From Nocardia australiensis (GTDB lineage: Bacteria; Actinomycetota; Actinomycetes; Mycobacteriales; Mycobacteriaceae): 64,000 bases of DNA. Below the pieces are notes generated by a model, which saw only the letters and a list, made by a program, of their open reading frames with translations, made no database searches and was not told the DNA's origin. The stretch covers positions 806,001 through 870,000 of the forward strand of contig NZ_JAJFZM010000002.1 of assembly GCF_020733705.1 (NCBI RefSeq), written 5' to 3'. Made by a program: the position numbers and the translations under genes. Numbering within the stretch: position 1 is the stretch's first letter; every line of letters starts with the position of its first letter. Shown one piece after another: positions 1 to 8,612 of this stretch.

Positions 1-1
1 T

Positions 2-565
2 GACTACGACAGTGTCCGCGACGCTATCGCTCGCGTCGTACCCGACTGTACCGACTACAACGCAAAAGTTCGCGCGCGCAACGGCTTCCAGCTGCCACAT
101 CCGCCACGCGACGCACGCGAATTCCGTACCCCCACCGGCAAGGCCAACTTCGCCGTCAACAAGCTGACCTGGCTGCAGGTCCCTGATGGCAGACTCATCC
201 TGCAAACTCTGCGCAGCCATGACCAGTACAACACCACCATCTACGGACTCGACGACCGTTACCGAGGCATCCGCAACGGCCGCAAAGTGGTGCTGGCGCA
301 TCCCGACGACATCACTGCCCTCGGCTTCCGCGACGGCGACCTGGTCGACCTGGTCTCGGAGTGGGGCGACGATATCGAGCGGCGCGTGGAGGATTTTCGA
401 TTGGTCGGCTACTCCACACCTCGCGGCAATGCGGCAGCATATTACCCGGAGACGAATCCACTGGTTCCGCTGGACCATGTTGCGGCGCAGTCCAATACCC
501 CGGTCTCGAAAGCAGTCGTGATCAGAATCGAACCGGGTGGCAGTTCAGGGCGATCGGCGCGATGA
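2..565 (+). CDS. FdhF/YdeP-type molybdopterin oxidoreductase, C-terminal part (partial at window edge)
   Basis: The frame is open from the window edge and ends at TGA 563-565, so only about 187 C-terminal residues are visible. The visible part looks like the molybdopterin-dinucleotide-binding domain of formate dehydrogenase-type oxidoreductases: LRSHDQYNTTIYGLDDRYRG, then HPDDITALGFRDGDLVDLVS, then a late GNAAAYYPETNPLVPLDH stretch. Family members bind bis-MGD and an Fe-S cluster and oxidise formate or related substrates in the cytoplasm. The next frame begins in an ATGA overlap and is an fdhD remnant, which fits because FdhD supplies sulfur to the cofactor of such enzymes. With fdhD broken, this enzyme may not be active even if its own gene is complete upstream. 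Confidence 0.8.
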   Translation, partial: DYDSVRDAIARVVPDCTDYNAKVRARNGFQLPHPPRDAREFRTPTGKANFAVNKLTWLQVPDGRLILQTLRSHDQYNTTIYGLDDRYRGIRNGRKVVLAHPDDITALGFRDGDLVDLVSEWGDDIERRVEDFRLVGYSTPRGNAAAYYPETNPLVPLDHVAAQSNTPVSKAVVIRIEPGGSSGRSAR

Positions 566-731
566 ACCGAACCTCTGCTCGTAGGTCATATCCGCGCTTT
601 GCCGACTCGGATACCGCCGAGATGGGGACATGGCCACAGAGTCCGGCCTGACGCTGATCGGATTCCTGCGCGGACCCACGATGAACATCTACTCCGGCGA
701 GCACCGCGTCAGCGTCACTGCTCGCGGCTAG
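562..731 (+). pseudogene. fdhD: fdhD remnant (both ends joined by an internal deletion)
   Basis: An ATG at 562 overlaps the fdhF-like stop (ATGA) and reads MNRTSARRSYPRFADSD, which resembles an FdhD N-terminus. It stops after about 29 codons. In another frame, about 636-728, the sequence reads ESGLTLIGFLRGPTMNIYSG and stops at TAG 729-731, which matches the conserved FdhD C-terminus. Roughly 200 internal residues are missing, including the active-site region. FdhD is the sulfurtransferase that activates the Mo-bis-MGD cofactor of formate dehydrogenase. The two ends in the expected order make this a deleted gene, not a chance match. Confidence 0.7.
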
Positions 732-958
732 CAGGTTTGCGGTGAGCGGGTGGCGGGGACACGCCCGATGCTCATCGCGGCCGCCTGCACGAGGGGCATA
801 AGGGACTGTGGGTGCGTGGTCTGTGTATCCGATGCCACAGAGATAGCCGCGCGGACGTTTCACGATGCATCGAAGCTCGGTGAACGTTTGAATCGGCGAC
901 TCGACGCGCAGCGCCTCATCGAAGGCGAACTTGGCCAGGGGGCTTTCGTGCAGCGCCT
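732..958. other. intergenic, nothing recognised
   Basis: No frame here has a recognisable domain, RNA or repeat. It separates the fdhD remnant from the biotin carboxylase remnant and probably holds deletion junctions. Confidence 0.5.
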
Positions 959-1270
959 CCCATTGGCGGTGGCGGCAAGGGGATGCGGATTGTCGAGGAC
1001 CCGGCCGAGCTGCCTGCGGCGCTGATCAGCGCGCGCAGGGAAGCGACGTCCTCGTTCGGCGACGACACCCTGTTCCTGGAGCGATTCGTGTTGCGGCCCA
1101 GGCACATCGAGGTGCAGATCCTCGCCGACACCCACGGCAATGTGATTCATCTGGGCGAGCGCGAATGCAGTCTGCAGCGCCGGCACCAGAAGGCGAGAGA
1201 GGAGGTGCCCTCGCCGCTGCTAGACGCGGCAACGCGCGCCCGGATCGGCGAGGCGGCCTGCAACACTGCC
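959..1270 (+). pseudogene. biotin carboxylase / acyl-CoA carboxylase alpha subunit fragment
   Basis: About 100 codons in one frame read from the ATP-grasp glycine-rich loop (GGGGKGMRIV) through ERFVLRPRHIEVQILADTHG and HLGERECSLQRRHQK to ARIGEAACNTA. These are signature stretches of the carboxylase domain of acetyl/propionyl-CoA carboxylase alpha subunits. The residues before the loop and after ACNTA do not match the family. There is no biotin carboxyl carrier domain, and the full protein would be several times longer. It is therefore an internal fragment with no start of its own and no expected function. Confidence 0.75.
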
Positions 1271-1815
1271 TACCGCACACTCGTAGACGCCCTCTCCGTC
1301 ATGGGCCTGGCCTGGCGGCGACCACCGCGGTTACACCGACTACCCGTCAATGTAGCGAGGGCCCTGGGGGGCTGGCCACACGCCGCGCACTGGACCCGGT
1401 CGAGCGCCTGCGGAGACCATCGGCCGCTCAACCTGCCGGCTCCCGGTTGAGTGGCAGTGCCCGTTGCGCCCGGCAAGTAGACGTCCTCGGCCATCCGCTC
1501 GCGTTCCGGTCGACATGAGAGGGGTGGGTCGAAGTAGAACAGCACTGCACCCTCGTGTCTCGCCTCGACGCCCTTACTGCCCAATCGAGACCACATGAGC
1601 GAGAGCAGGCAATCGCCAGTCTTCTGGCGCGAATGCTAGCTACGCGAACGAAGCTGTGCCAGAGATGTCGAGTCCTACCGCTGTTCCCTGAACAGGGGCA
1701 AGGCCTGTCAAGGGCATCGGCGACATCGAACTGATCGAACTGCCTGGATCGTCCGGTTTCTCTAATTACAGACTGATTGATCCATATCAATTTGCGGGCT
1801 GAAGGTTGAGAGTGC
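1271..1815. other. non-coding or eroded DNA upstream of the MFS gene
   Basis: About 545 bases without a recognisable product. The last 50 bases carry a short motif repeated around the MFS start (see the regulatory entry). Confidence 0.5.
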
Positions 1816-1839
1816 TTGAATTATGGAGTGATTGATCCA
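1773..1839. promoter_or_regulatory. repeated TGATTGATCCA motif at the MFS start; candidate regulator site
   Basis: CTGATTGATCCA (1773-1784) and GTGATTGATCCA (1828-1839) are near-identical and 55 bp apart. They flank the TTG start at 1816. Related motifs, TCGAGTGATCCA (5361-5372) and GTGAACGATCCA (5415-5426), lie between tetR and the second MFS copy. Sharing between the two MFS promoters and the tetR promoter suggests the TetR protein at 4695-5333 may bind here. This is inference; the motif is only partly symmetric. Confidence 0.35.
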
Positions 1840-2998
1840 AAATTAGTTGTTGACCAGCCTTCCGCCCTGCCGCAGACTGGCGGTGGTCCGCTGGCGGTCC
1901 AGGATTCAGCCGCCCCCCGGCCGCCCTGGTCGGCGCTGTTGGCCATGGCCGCAACAGCATTCATCGTCATCATGACCGAGACCTTGCCTGCAGGACTGCT
2001 CTCCCAGATCTCGGAGGGGCTTGTGATCAGTGAAGCCGCTGCCGGTCAGATGATCAGTGCATACGCACTCGGCGCGGTCCTGTGCGCAATACCGGCAATT
2101 ACCCTCACACGCGGACACCGGCGCAAACCCATCTTGATCGCCGCAGTGAGCGGCTTCGTCCTGGCGAACACGATAACTGCGCTGGCGCCTGACTTTGCTG
2201 TCGCGCTCGGAGCACGCTTCGTGGCAGGCGCATTCTCGGGAATGCTCTGGGGAATGCTTGCGAGCTACGCCCGGAAGGTGTCGCCGCCGGCACTCGCCGG
2301 AACCGCACTCACCGTCGCGATGTCAGGCACCCCCGTCGCCTTTGCCGTCGGCACACCATTGGCGACATTCCTCGGCACTGTGACCGGATGGCGCGCGACG
2401 TTCGCGGTCATGTCGATTGCCGCGGTCGCGCTCGTCGTGTGGATCGTCGCCGCGGTCCCCGACGCCTCGGGGCAGAATCGAACGGCGCAGACGCCGCTGC
2501 GGCGGGTAATCCTCATCCCAGGTGTCGGATCGATCCTTGCGGTTGTCCTCGGCTGGTTCCTCGCACACAACTTGCTGTACACATATGTCTCCCCGATCGT
2601 AGAACACCTGGGTAGCGGGATCCGAGTGGACGTCGCGTTGGCGATCTTCGGAGTCGCTTCACTGGCCGGTATCGTCGTCACGGGCGCTTTGGTCGATCAC
2701 ATGCTGCGGCGTCTCGTACTGGCGAGCTTGCTTGCTTTCGCCATTGGAGCCGTCGTCTTGGCAGTTGTCGGCAGCAACCCGATCGCATTCGTCATCGGAG
2801 TCCTGCTGTGGGGCATGTCATTTGGCGGCGCGGCCTCCCTGCTTCAGACCGCGCTCGCAGATGCGTCAGGGCCCGATGCCGACGTGGCGAACTCGATGCT
2901 CACGACTGTGGCGAACTTGGCGATCTTCGGGGGCGGGGCGCTCGGTGGAATCGTGCTGGGCGCGTTCGGCGCCGGATCCTTTCCGATCGCAGCACTAG

Positions 2999-3014
2999 TA
3001 GGACTTTGTTAGGT
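2999..3014 (+). repeat. left terminal inverted repeat of the IS701-type element
   Basis: Sixteen bases that match 4415-4430 perfectly in inverted orientation. The outer flank is CTAG (2995-2998), the target duplication. Confidence 0.9.
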
Positions 3015-3097
3015 GGGGAAGGTGTGGTGGCAGAGTGGGCAGGTGCCGATCCAGATGCCAAGGGCGCGTTGGAGTTTGCGGAGGATGCCGTAGAGGG

Positions 3098-4369
3098 TCA
3101 GTCCTGCCCACGTGCTTTTGGGTTCGTGAGCCGGAGGGTGGTGAGGAACAAGTGCGCGACGGTGACGAGGGTGGCGTGGTGGTGCCAGCCGAGCCAGGAG
3201 CGTCCTTCGAAGTGGTCCAGGCCGAGCGCGTCTTTGAGTTCGCGGTAGTCGTGTTCGATGCGCCAGCGGATTTTCGCCAGTCGCACGAGTTCGGTGATGG
3301 GTGTTTCGGACGGGAGGGTGGACAGCCAGTAGTCGGTGGGTTCTTTTGTGCCGGTGGGCCATTCGGCGATCAGCCAGGCTTCGGGCGCACTGCCGTCGTC
3401 GGCGCGGGTGATGAACCGGCTCGCGGGCCGGACGCGGATCGCGGTGAACTTCGAGGTCATCGCGGCGCCGGGGTTGCCGGGGCCGGATTTGCTGCCGTGG
3501 CGCCAGGTCACCTCCCGCAACGCTGTGGGCCCAGCCGCTACGACCATGTCCTTGCAGGTCACCGGCGGATCGGGGTAGCGGGGTTTGGGTGGGCGTCCCC
3601 TCGGCGGCGGGGGCGGGGTTACCGGTTGCGCCTGGCCGGGCTGGACGGTGGTGGCACCCTTGACCGCCACGACGTAGGGCAGGCATCGATCGGACAGGCC
3701 GGTGCGGAACTCCGTGGCGTCGCCGTAGCCGGCGTCGGCCACGACGACCGGGGGCGCGGCGCGGCCCCATTCGAGGAGTTCGTCGATCATTTCCAACGCC
3801 ATCTCCCATTTACGGCGATGACGCTCACCGTCGGGGATCGCGGCCTTGGCGCGGCGCGCCGCGATCGCCGCCTGCTCGGCCGGTGTTTCCGCAGTAGCGT
3901 CGTCCCAGCTCTCGGGCATGAACAGCCGCCAGTCCAGCGGCGCGGACGCGGTGTCGGTCACCCCGTGCACGCTGACGGCGACCTGGCAGTTGCCGACCTT
4001 GCCCAGGGTGCCCGAATACTGCCGGGCCACACACGGCGAGGAGTCACCGTCCTTGGCGAACCCCGTGTCGTCCAGCGCCCACGCCTGCGGCGTGATCACC
4101 TCACATGCGTTGCGGGACAAAACTTTCCGCACCGGAACCACATCCCACGGCGAGGTCGTGACGAACTGCTGCAGTCGCTGATGGTCAGTCCCCAACCGCT
4201 GCGCCATCGGCTGCATCGACTTGCGCTTACCGTCCAGCATCAACCCACGCACATACACCCCGGCAGTGGCCACCCGATCCTTGCGCGTCAGCGACGCGAA
4301 CACCTCACCGACAAACGAATCCAGCAACTCATCGACTCGGGCCAGCTCACCGGTATCCACACCGGACAT
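3098..4369 (-). CDS. IS701-family DDE transposase
   Basis: About 423 residues. The first acidic region reads WALDDTGFAKDGDSSPCVAR, followed by RQYSGTLGKVGNCQVAVSVH. A second is VVVADAGYGDATEFR, and a C-terminal IRWRIEHDYRELKDALGLDH stretch holds the catalytic Glu. This is the usual order for IS701/IS4-like transposases. The frame stays open past the element's right end, so the start was placed at ATG 4369 (MSGVDTGELARVDELLDSFV) inside the element. No frameshift is visible. It should act on its own 16-bp ends. Confidence 0.85.
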   Translation of the reverse strand: MSGVDTGELARVDELLDSFVGEVFASLTRKDRVATAGVYVRGLMLDGKRKSMQPMAQRLGTDHQRLQQFVTTSPWDVVPVRKVLSRNACEVITPQAWALDDTGFAKDGDSSPCVARQYSGTLGKVGNCQVAVSVHGVTDTASAPLDWRLFMPESWDDATAETPAEQAAIAARRAKAAIPDGERHRRKWEMALEMIDELLEWGRAAPPVVVADAGYGDATEFRTGLSDRCLPYVVAVKGATTVQPGQAQPVTPPPPPRGRPPKPRYPDPPVTCKDMVVAAGPTALREVTWRHGSKSGPGNPGAAMTSKFTAIRVRPASRFITRADDGSAPEAWLIAEWPTGTKEPTDYWLSTLPSETPITELVRLAKIRWRIEHDYRELKDALGLDHFEGRSWLGWHHHATLVTVAHLFLTTLRLTNPKARGQD

Positions 4370-4414
4370 GGTCTCGAGAAACCCGCCAGAACTCGAGAGG
4401 GCACGCAGTGACAA

Positions 4415-4430
4415 ACCTAACAAAGTCCTA
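4415..4430 (-). repeat. right terminal inverted repeat of the IS701-type element
   Basis: Perfect inverted match of 2999-3014. The outer flank is CTAG (4431-4434). Confidence 0.9.
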
Positions 4431-4694
4431 CTAGTGATTGTCGTCGCAATCATCATCGTAGTGGTCGCGGCACGTTCGCACGGCTTCGTTCCGGGCCGAC
4501 GAAATCAGACATGAGTCCGGCGTGGGCGCGGATCCAGAGACGTCCGGCAGACTGCTCCAGGTCGAAGAGTTGTTGTGATGCATGTGGCTGCGCGATCAGC
4601 TTCAAGGGTGATCGGGGTGGGCCACGAGCGTAAAATCTTGGCGGAAATGGCTGGGGGTAGTGATCTTTCGGACACCTCGCTAGTCACCAGAGCT

Positions 4695-5333
4695 TCACGA
4701 GCTGCCCTCATTTCGGCCGCCAGCCGATGTGTTTAGGGCATGGCTGTCCCAGACTGCCAGGATCTGATCGATCGATCCTTCGAGTGCGTCGACTGATACC
4801 CCATCTCGGATCTGCGTCGACAGGCCCAAAAGAAACGCGTGAAGCGCGGATGCCGTTGAGACCGCATCCGTTTCTGGTGCGAGTTCTCCATTCTCGACGC
4901 CGCGGCGGACGCACGCGATGATCCGTTCGCGATCAACCGCTCGTCGGGACGCGACAACCCCACGTGGGAACTCCTCTCCAGGAGGATCCAGCGTCCCGCA
5001 CAGGGCCACCAAGCAGCCCGACGTATGCGACGGATCGGTCTGCATCGCCAGTGACGCCCGCAGAGTGGATTCCAGTGCCTCTCTTGGGGAACGGCTGTCG
5101 TCAATGAAGCCGGCCATGACCTTGCCGTAGTCACGCACATAGCGGTCGACGACCTGTTCGAAGATCCCGTACTTCGAGGAGAAGGCTGCATAGAAGCTTG
5201 CCGAGGACAGTCCCGTCGCCTCGCGCAACTGGGCGAGTGACGTCGCTTCGTATCCCTGACTCCAGAACAGCCCCAAGGCCGCATCGATTGCCTCATCGAT
5301 ATCGAAGGTTCGGGGTCGGCCTGTCCTGGCCAT
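4695..5333 (-). CDS. TetR/AcrR family transcriptional regulator
   Basis: About 212 residues. The N-terminus is a TetR helix-turn-helix (GRPRTFDIDEAIDAALGLFW, then ATSLAQLREATGLSSASFYA). The C-terminal helical ligand domain is of the TetR_C type with a GCLVALCGTLDPP stretch. Start ATG 5333 (MARTGRP) was preferred to 5351 because it begins at the usual TetR leader. It is convergent with the split MFS gene and divergent from a second, eroded MFS copy. That context suggests a local repressor of efflux. Related GATCCA motifs sit upstream of both MFS copies. Its target transporters are both broken, so it may be an orphan. Confidence 0.88.
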   Translation of the reverse strand: MARTGRPRTFDIDEAIDAALGLFWSQGYEATSLAQLREATGLSSASFYAAFSSKYGIFEQVVDRYVRDYGKVMAGFIDDSRSPREALESTLRASLAMQTDPSHTSGCLVALCGTLDPPGEEFPRGVVASRRAVDRERIIACVRRGVENGELAPETDAVSTASALHAFLLGLSTQIRDGVSVDALEGSIDQILAVWDSHALNTSAGGRNEGSS

Positions 5334-5360
5334 CCCAACTCCTCTCGCCACATTTAGAGA

Positions 5361-5426
5361 TCGAGTGATCCACGTCTCGTAGACCGGAACATTCTAGCTT
5401 GGAGGACTTACGGTGTGAACGATCCA
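5361..5426. promoter_or_regulatory. tetR / MFS-copy-2 divergent promoter region with GATCCA motifs
   Basis: Between the tetR start (5333) and the eroded MFS copy lie TCGAGTGATCCA (5361-5372) and GTGAACGATCCA (5415-5426). They resemble the two motifs at the first MFS copy (1773-1784, 1828-1839). A TetR-type repressor commonly binds its own divergent promoter, so these are candidate operators. Confidence 0.35.
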
Positions 5427-5438
5427 TAAGTTGAGAGG

Positions 5439-5763
5439 GTGCAGCTCTTGAGGCAAAATCACGATCCGCTTCCATCCGAGACCACAATGGATATCAGCGA
5501 GAGAAGTCGACTCCCGATCAGTGTGCTACGTGCCATGGCCGCAACGGCATTCATCGTCCTCAAAAGAGGCCCTGCCGGTAGGACTACTGTCGCAGATCTA
5601 GACAGACTTCGGAGTTGCAAGTTCGACGGCGGGGCAGATCGTTTCGGCCTACGCGGTTGGCACAATCCTTGCGGCAATACCCGCAACGGTGGCGACCCAG
5701 ACCGCCAACCGCAAGATCATGCTGGTCGTTTCCCTTATCGGTTTCGCGGCTACCAACCTCTGG
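5439..5763 (+). pseudogene. second, frameshifted MFS copy (N-terminal fragment)
   Basis: The reading begins MDISERSRLPISVLRAMAAT and continues AMAATAFIVL, matching AMAATAFIVI of the MFS gene at 1816. The frame then breaks. In another frame it resumes with an AIPATVATQ-like stretch and MATQTANRKIMLVVSLIGFA, the counterpart of TRGHRRKPILIAAVSGFVLA. About 110 codons of the first three helices are recognisable with at least one frameshift. It ends abruptly at an IS3-type transposase fragment. The upstream motif is also shared, so this looks like a paralogue of the first MFS gene that has decayed. Confidence 0.7.
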
Positions 5764-5898
5764 CTGGCCGCGGTGCGAGATGCGTTCTCCAACAGGATTG
5801 TCGGCTGGAAGACTTCCGATCGCTGCGATACCGACCTGGTTCTCGGTGCCCTCGAATACGGTGTCTGGTCCCGAGATGTCCGCGACGGGCAGCTGATC
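5764..5898 (+). pseudogene. IS3-family OrfB (integrase-core) fragment
   Basis: About 45 residues fused in frame to the MFS remnant read AVRDAFSNRIVGWKTSDRCD and then LVLGALEYGVWSRDVRDGQL. This is the region between the first and second catalytic acids of IS3-type transposases. The HSDRG motif that should follow is absent and the frame diverges. It is a scar of a deleted element. Confidence 0.8.
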
Positions 5899-6176
5899 CT
5901 GCTCGACAAGCTTTCCCTGCAGCACGTTATCGGCGACGTTGATCTCATGGCAGATTCTGCATTATTGTCGTGGGATCCTGTGGCTGGAGACGAGGTTTCA
6001 TCGTTGACGGAAGGGGATCACCGCCGTCATCGCACAGTCGTGCGACTCGCGGCGAGAAGGAACAGTTGCTGTTCAAGCGAGTATCGGCGCGGCGCAGCCC
6101 GAAAACTGTTGCGCTGAAGCCCTGTTCGGACCTGACCTGACTGGCCGTGATGCTCGTTATCGTCTGCTGATAGGGG
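5899..6176. other. unassigned sequence after the IS3 scar
   Basis: The open frame continues to 6117 with no recognisable family. I see no repeat or RNA. It may belong to a gene truncated by the lost element. Confidence 0.4.
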
Positions 6177-6605
6177 TCAGTGCACGCAGAATTCGTTGCC
6201 CTCGATGTCGGCTACGGTCACGAAATACTGATCGCGTTCGCGACCGGTCCGTAGCGAGGTAGCGCCGAGGACGTGGAGTTCGGTCACCAGCGCGTCAACC
6301 CGTTCGATCTTGCGTGTCAGCGAGTCATCCGGAAGGGTCGCCTGAATGTCCAGGTGGAGCCGGTTTTTGACGGTTTTCGATTCCGGCACAGCGAGGAAAC
6401 ACAGCCGCTCCGGCCCCTGCGGGTTGTGCACCGCAGCGAAGTGAACCCGCTCGTTTTCCGGGAACCCCAGACGGACTTGGTAGTCCATCCAGTCGTCATA
6501 GCCGGTCGGGGCTGGGTCGACCTGGTAGTCCAGGGCCGCAGACCAGAAGGCGGCCATCCGATCCGGATCGTGGCAGTCGATGACAACCTGAAACTGTCGA
6601 GGCAT
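6177..6605 (-). CDS. VOC/glyoxalase-like domain protein
   Basis: About 142 residues beginning MPRQFQVVIDCHDPDRMAAF, the pattern of VOC (glyoxalase/bleomycin-resistance) proteins. It continues DPAPTGYDDWMDYQVRLGFP, RLHLDIQAT in the middle and GNEFCVH at the end. HLDI and the terminal NEFCV are the usual metal or substrate-pocket positions. The start was placed at ATG 6605; the longer frame to 6701 has no family support. The substrate cannot be told. It stands alone between two scarred regions and looks intact. Confidence 0.8.
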   Translation of the reverse strand: MPRQFQVVIDCHDPDRMAAFWSAALDYQVDPAPTGYDDWMDYQVRLGFPENERVHFAAVHNPQGPERLCFLAVPESKTVKNRLHLDIQATLPDDSLTRKIERVDALVTELHVLGATSLRTGRERDQYFVTVADIEGNEFCVH

Positions 6606-7022
6606 GGCCAAGAGGATGCCAGCTTGCGAATCGTCTGTAAACGATACGCGGAGAACATGACCGGTAGGAACCGCGCACTGAGAACGTCGTGCCAGAACCA
6701 TTCACGATGACCTTGGCAAGGGACAGATGCCTATGAATCTGCTGATGCGTGTGATTTGCCGGCTATTCGATACTTCCCGTGGGGCCGAGTGTAGGTCCGC
6801 TCGGCGGGTCTAGGTTGTCCGGGAAACCGGAAGTTGGGCCGGGAAGCGAGCGGGCGAGTCAGCTGTCACCGAAGTAGCGAGGGTCGAACACGCGACTCAC
6901 CCGGCGGCGCTGATTCCGTTGGTTCCTGACCGAACTTGCGGCGCTGGCGGTGAGTTACACGGCAGCGCTGGCCGCCGCAGCCGCCAGCGGCGGATTGGCG
7001 GTTTTCCTCCGTAAGCGACACA
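6606..7022. other. intergenic, nothing recognised
   Basis: About 417 bases with only short, unrecognisable frames. It lies upstream of the EspC-like fragment. Confidence 0.5.
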
Positions 7023-7304
7023 TTGGGCGACCCGCCGAACAACAGTTCCTCGGAGGTGTTGCACGTAGAACCCGACGAGGTTCGACGCTACGCCCAGGTG
7101 CTCGACGCCCACGCTGACCGGATCCAGCAGCATTCCAAGGACTTCACCGACCAAGTGGAGGGCCTGAACTTTGCTACCGGCAACTTCGATGTTGTCGGCG
7201 ATCCGGTATCCCGAGTGGAGCCGAAACCCATTCCGGAATCCACCGCACCCCCGGCGGGGCCGACCGTGTCGTCGCCGGCGGACAACTCCGGCCGCGGGGA
7301 CACC
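7023..7304 (+). pseudogene. EspC-like ESX (type VII) secretion-associated protein, truncated
   Basis: From TTG 7023 the frame reads MGDPPNNSSSEVLHVEPDEV and then RRYAQVLDAHADRIQQHS. The hydrophilic helix starting after LHVEP is typical of EspC/ESX-secreted small proteins of mycolic-acid actinomycetes. A proline/serine-rich stretch follows. About position 7305 the frame runs into the antisense of an IS481-type transposase, so the native C-terminus is replaced. ATG is absent, and the assignment rests on the N-terminal helix only. No other ESX genes are nearby. Confidence 0.55.
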
Positions 7305-8176
7305 GGTATCGCCAGAACTCCTCGGCATCGATCCGGTGCGAGCGCTCCACCTTCCCGTTCATCCGGGGCGTTCGGGGCTTGATGTAGACATGGTTGACGC
7401 CCTTGTCCAGCACGTGCCAGTGGAACGCGGACTGGAACTCCGCTCCGTTATCGGTCCGAATCGTCTCGACCGCGAACGGCAGCTGCGAACGCACGTAGTC
7501 CAGGAACAGGATCGCGGTCTTCTGGTTGTTGCGCGGATAGATCTTCAAGATCCGCAGCCGCGTGCAGTCATCGATCGCGGTGAACTGGTAAAACTTCCCG
7601 CACCTGCCAACCAGTTTCACCGCCGGGGTGCCAGGCTCGCCGGGCAGGGGTTCGACGAAATTGACGTCGATCTGCAACGTGGTGGCCGGGCCGTTGCTTC
7701 TCGTACCGCTTCCAGCGGCGATCGTGCCGCTTGTAGCGCTGGGAGGCCGGTAGCCGGACCATGCCGAGTCGTTTGAGGATGCGCCAGACCCCGGATTTGC
7801 TGATCTGGATGTCGTAGTAGCGCTCGAGGTACATGCGGATATTGTCCGGCCCGAAGCGGTAGCGCTGCCGCAGGTGGATGATCTTCTCGACGACCTCGGC
7901 GCGGGTCGCGGCCGGCCCGGTCCGCGGGCGCCGTGACCGCTCGCGCAGCCCGTCGACGCCCTCGGTCTCGTATCGCCGCAGCCACGTGTAGTACGTGGGT
8001 CGGCTGATGCCGAAGTACCGGCAGGTCATCGCGACGTTGCCGGTGACCTCCTCGACATGACGAAGGACCGCCAAGCGCCGACGCACTTCGCGGTCCATGG
8101 CAGGCTCACTCACCCGAATCTCCCTACGATTCAAGGAATCCGAGTGTCAAGCATCTCCGTCAAGTTTACGTTGACA
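7305..8176 (-). mobile_element. IS481-family element remnant with frameshifted, 3'-truncated transposase
   Basis: The transposase begins near 8134. An N-terminal helix-turn-helix reads GNVAMTCRYFGISRPTYYTW and a second reads RRPRTGPAATRAEVVEKI. After RRWKRYEKQRPGHH the frame breaks near 7680. The integrase core continues in another frame: LQIDVNFVEPLPG, FTAIDDCTRLRILKIYP, VETIRTDNGAEFQSAFH and PRMNGKVERSHRIDAEEFWR. The third acidic residue is present, but the final 40 or so residues are lost at the EspC junction near 7305. The right end at about 8150-8176 has GTCAAG...TTGACA sequences like an IS481 terminus. It cannot move on its own. Confidence 0.85.
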
Positions 8177-8612
8177 GCTTAGGTTTCCGCTCGTTGTGGG
8201 CATTCATCGACCCACGGCGACATCGGCACCGGAAGCCTGCCGGAGCCGCTGTGCGTCCCGGAATGCCGGCTCAATTCACTGCTGCTGTGATCATCTTGCT
8301 CGAGATCGGCCAGGCTGGATCCGCGATGTCGATCAGTTCTCGAATGGGTCTGGCTTTCAGGGGAGGTAATTATTGCGTCGCCTGATGAACTACTGCGTCG
8401 GTGAAGGTATAGGCAGGTCAACCGGCGCGGGCCTATCAGCCGCCGCACCCGATGTCATCCGCTTCGAACTTCGAACGGCCGCTGAACGGGTGCGCCGCCG
8501 ACACCGCCCTGGCCGTCTCCCATGGTCTCACCGCGAGCATTGGGATCACCCGGTAGGGATGGCCGATTGTCGGCTGGGGTGGGATGGCCGGGTGATCGGG
8601 CATAGTGGCCTC
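8177..8612. other. intergenic upstream of the DGPF gene
   Basis: About 436 bases. An open frame continues upstream of 8613, but its sequence has no family character and the DGPF domain clearly begins at 8613. A promoter for the sigma-factor operon should lie here. I cannot place it. Confidence 0.4.

Larger units (their letters stand above)
2999..4430 (-). mobile_element. IS701-family insertion sequence, 1432 bp, apparently intact
   Basis: The ends are perfect 16-bp inverted repeats (TAGGACTTTGTTAGGT at 2999-3014 and its complement at 4415-4430). They are flanked by CTAG direct repeats at 2995-2998 and 4431-4434. A single full-length transposase gene lies on the minus strand. CTAG-type targets and a large single DDE transposase fit the IS701 family. 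Intact repeats and reading frame suggest a recent insertion. Confidence 0.9.
1816..4514 (+). pseudogene. DHA1-type MFS efflux transporter, 3' end split by an IS701-type insertion
   Basis: The body runs from 1816 (TTG; GTG 1828 also possible) to 2998 and encodes about 11 transmembrane segments of an AraJ/DHA1-like drug or sugar efflux protein (MAATAFIVIMTETLPAGLLS near the N-terminus). At 2995-2998 it meets CTAG and the insertion element. The present frame runs three codons into the element and stops at 3012. The missing tail is intact beyond the element at 4435-4514 and reads VIVVAIIIVVVAARSHGFV to a stop. Removing the element and one CTAG restores a frame of about 420 residues. The last helix is lost from the translated product. 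TetR lies convergent downstream and probably once controlled it. Confidence 0.85.
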
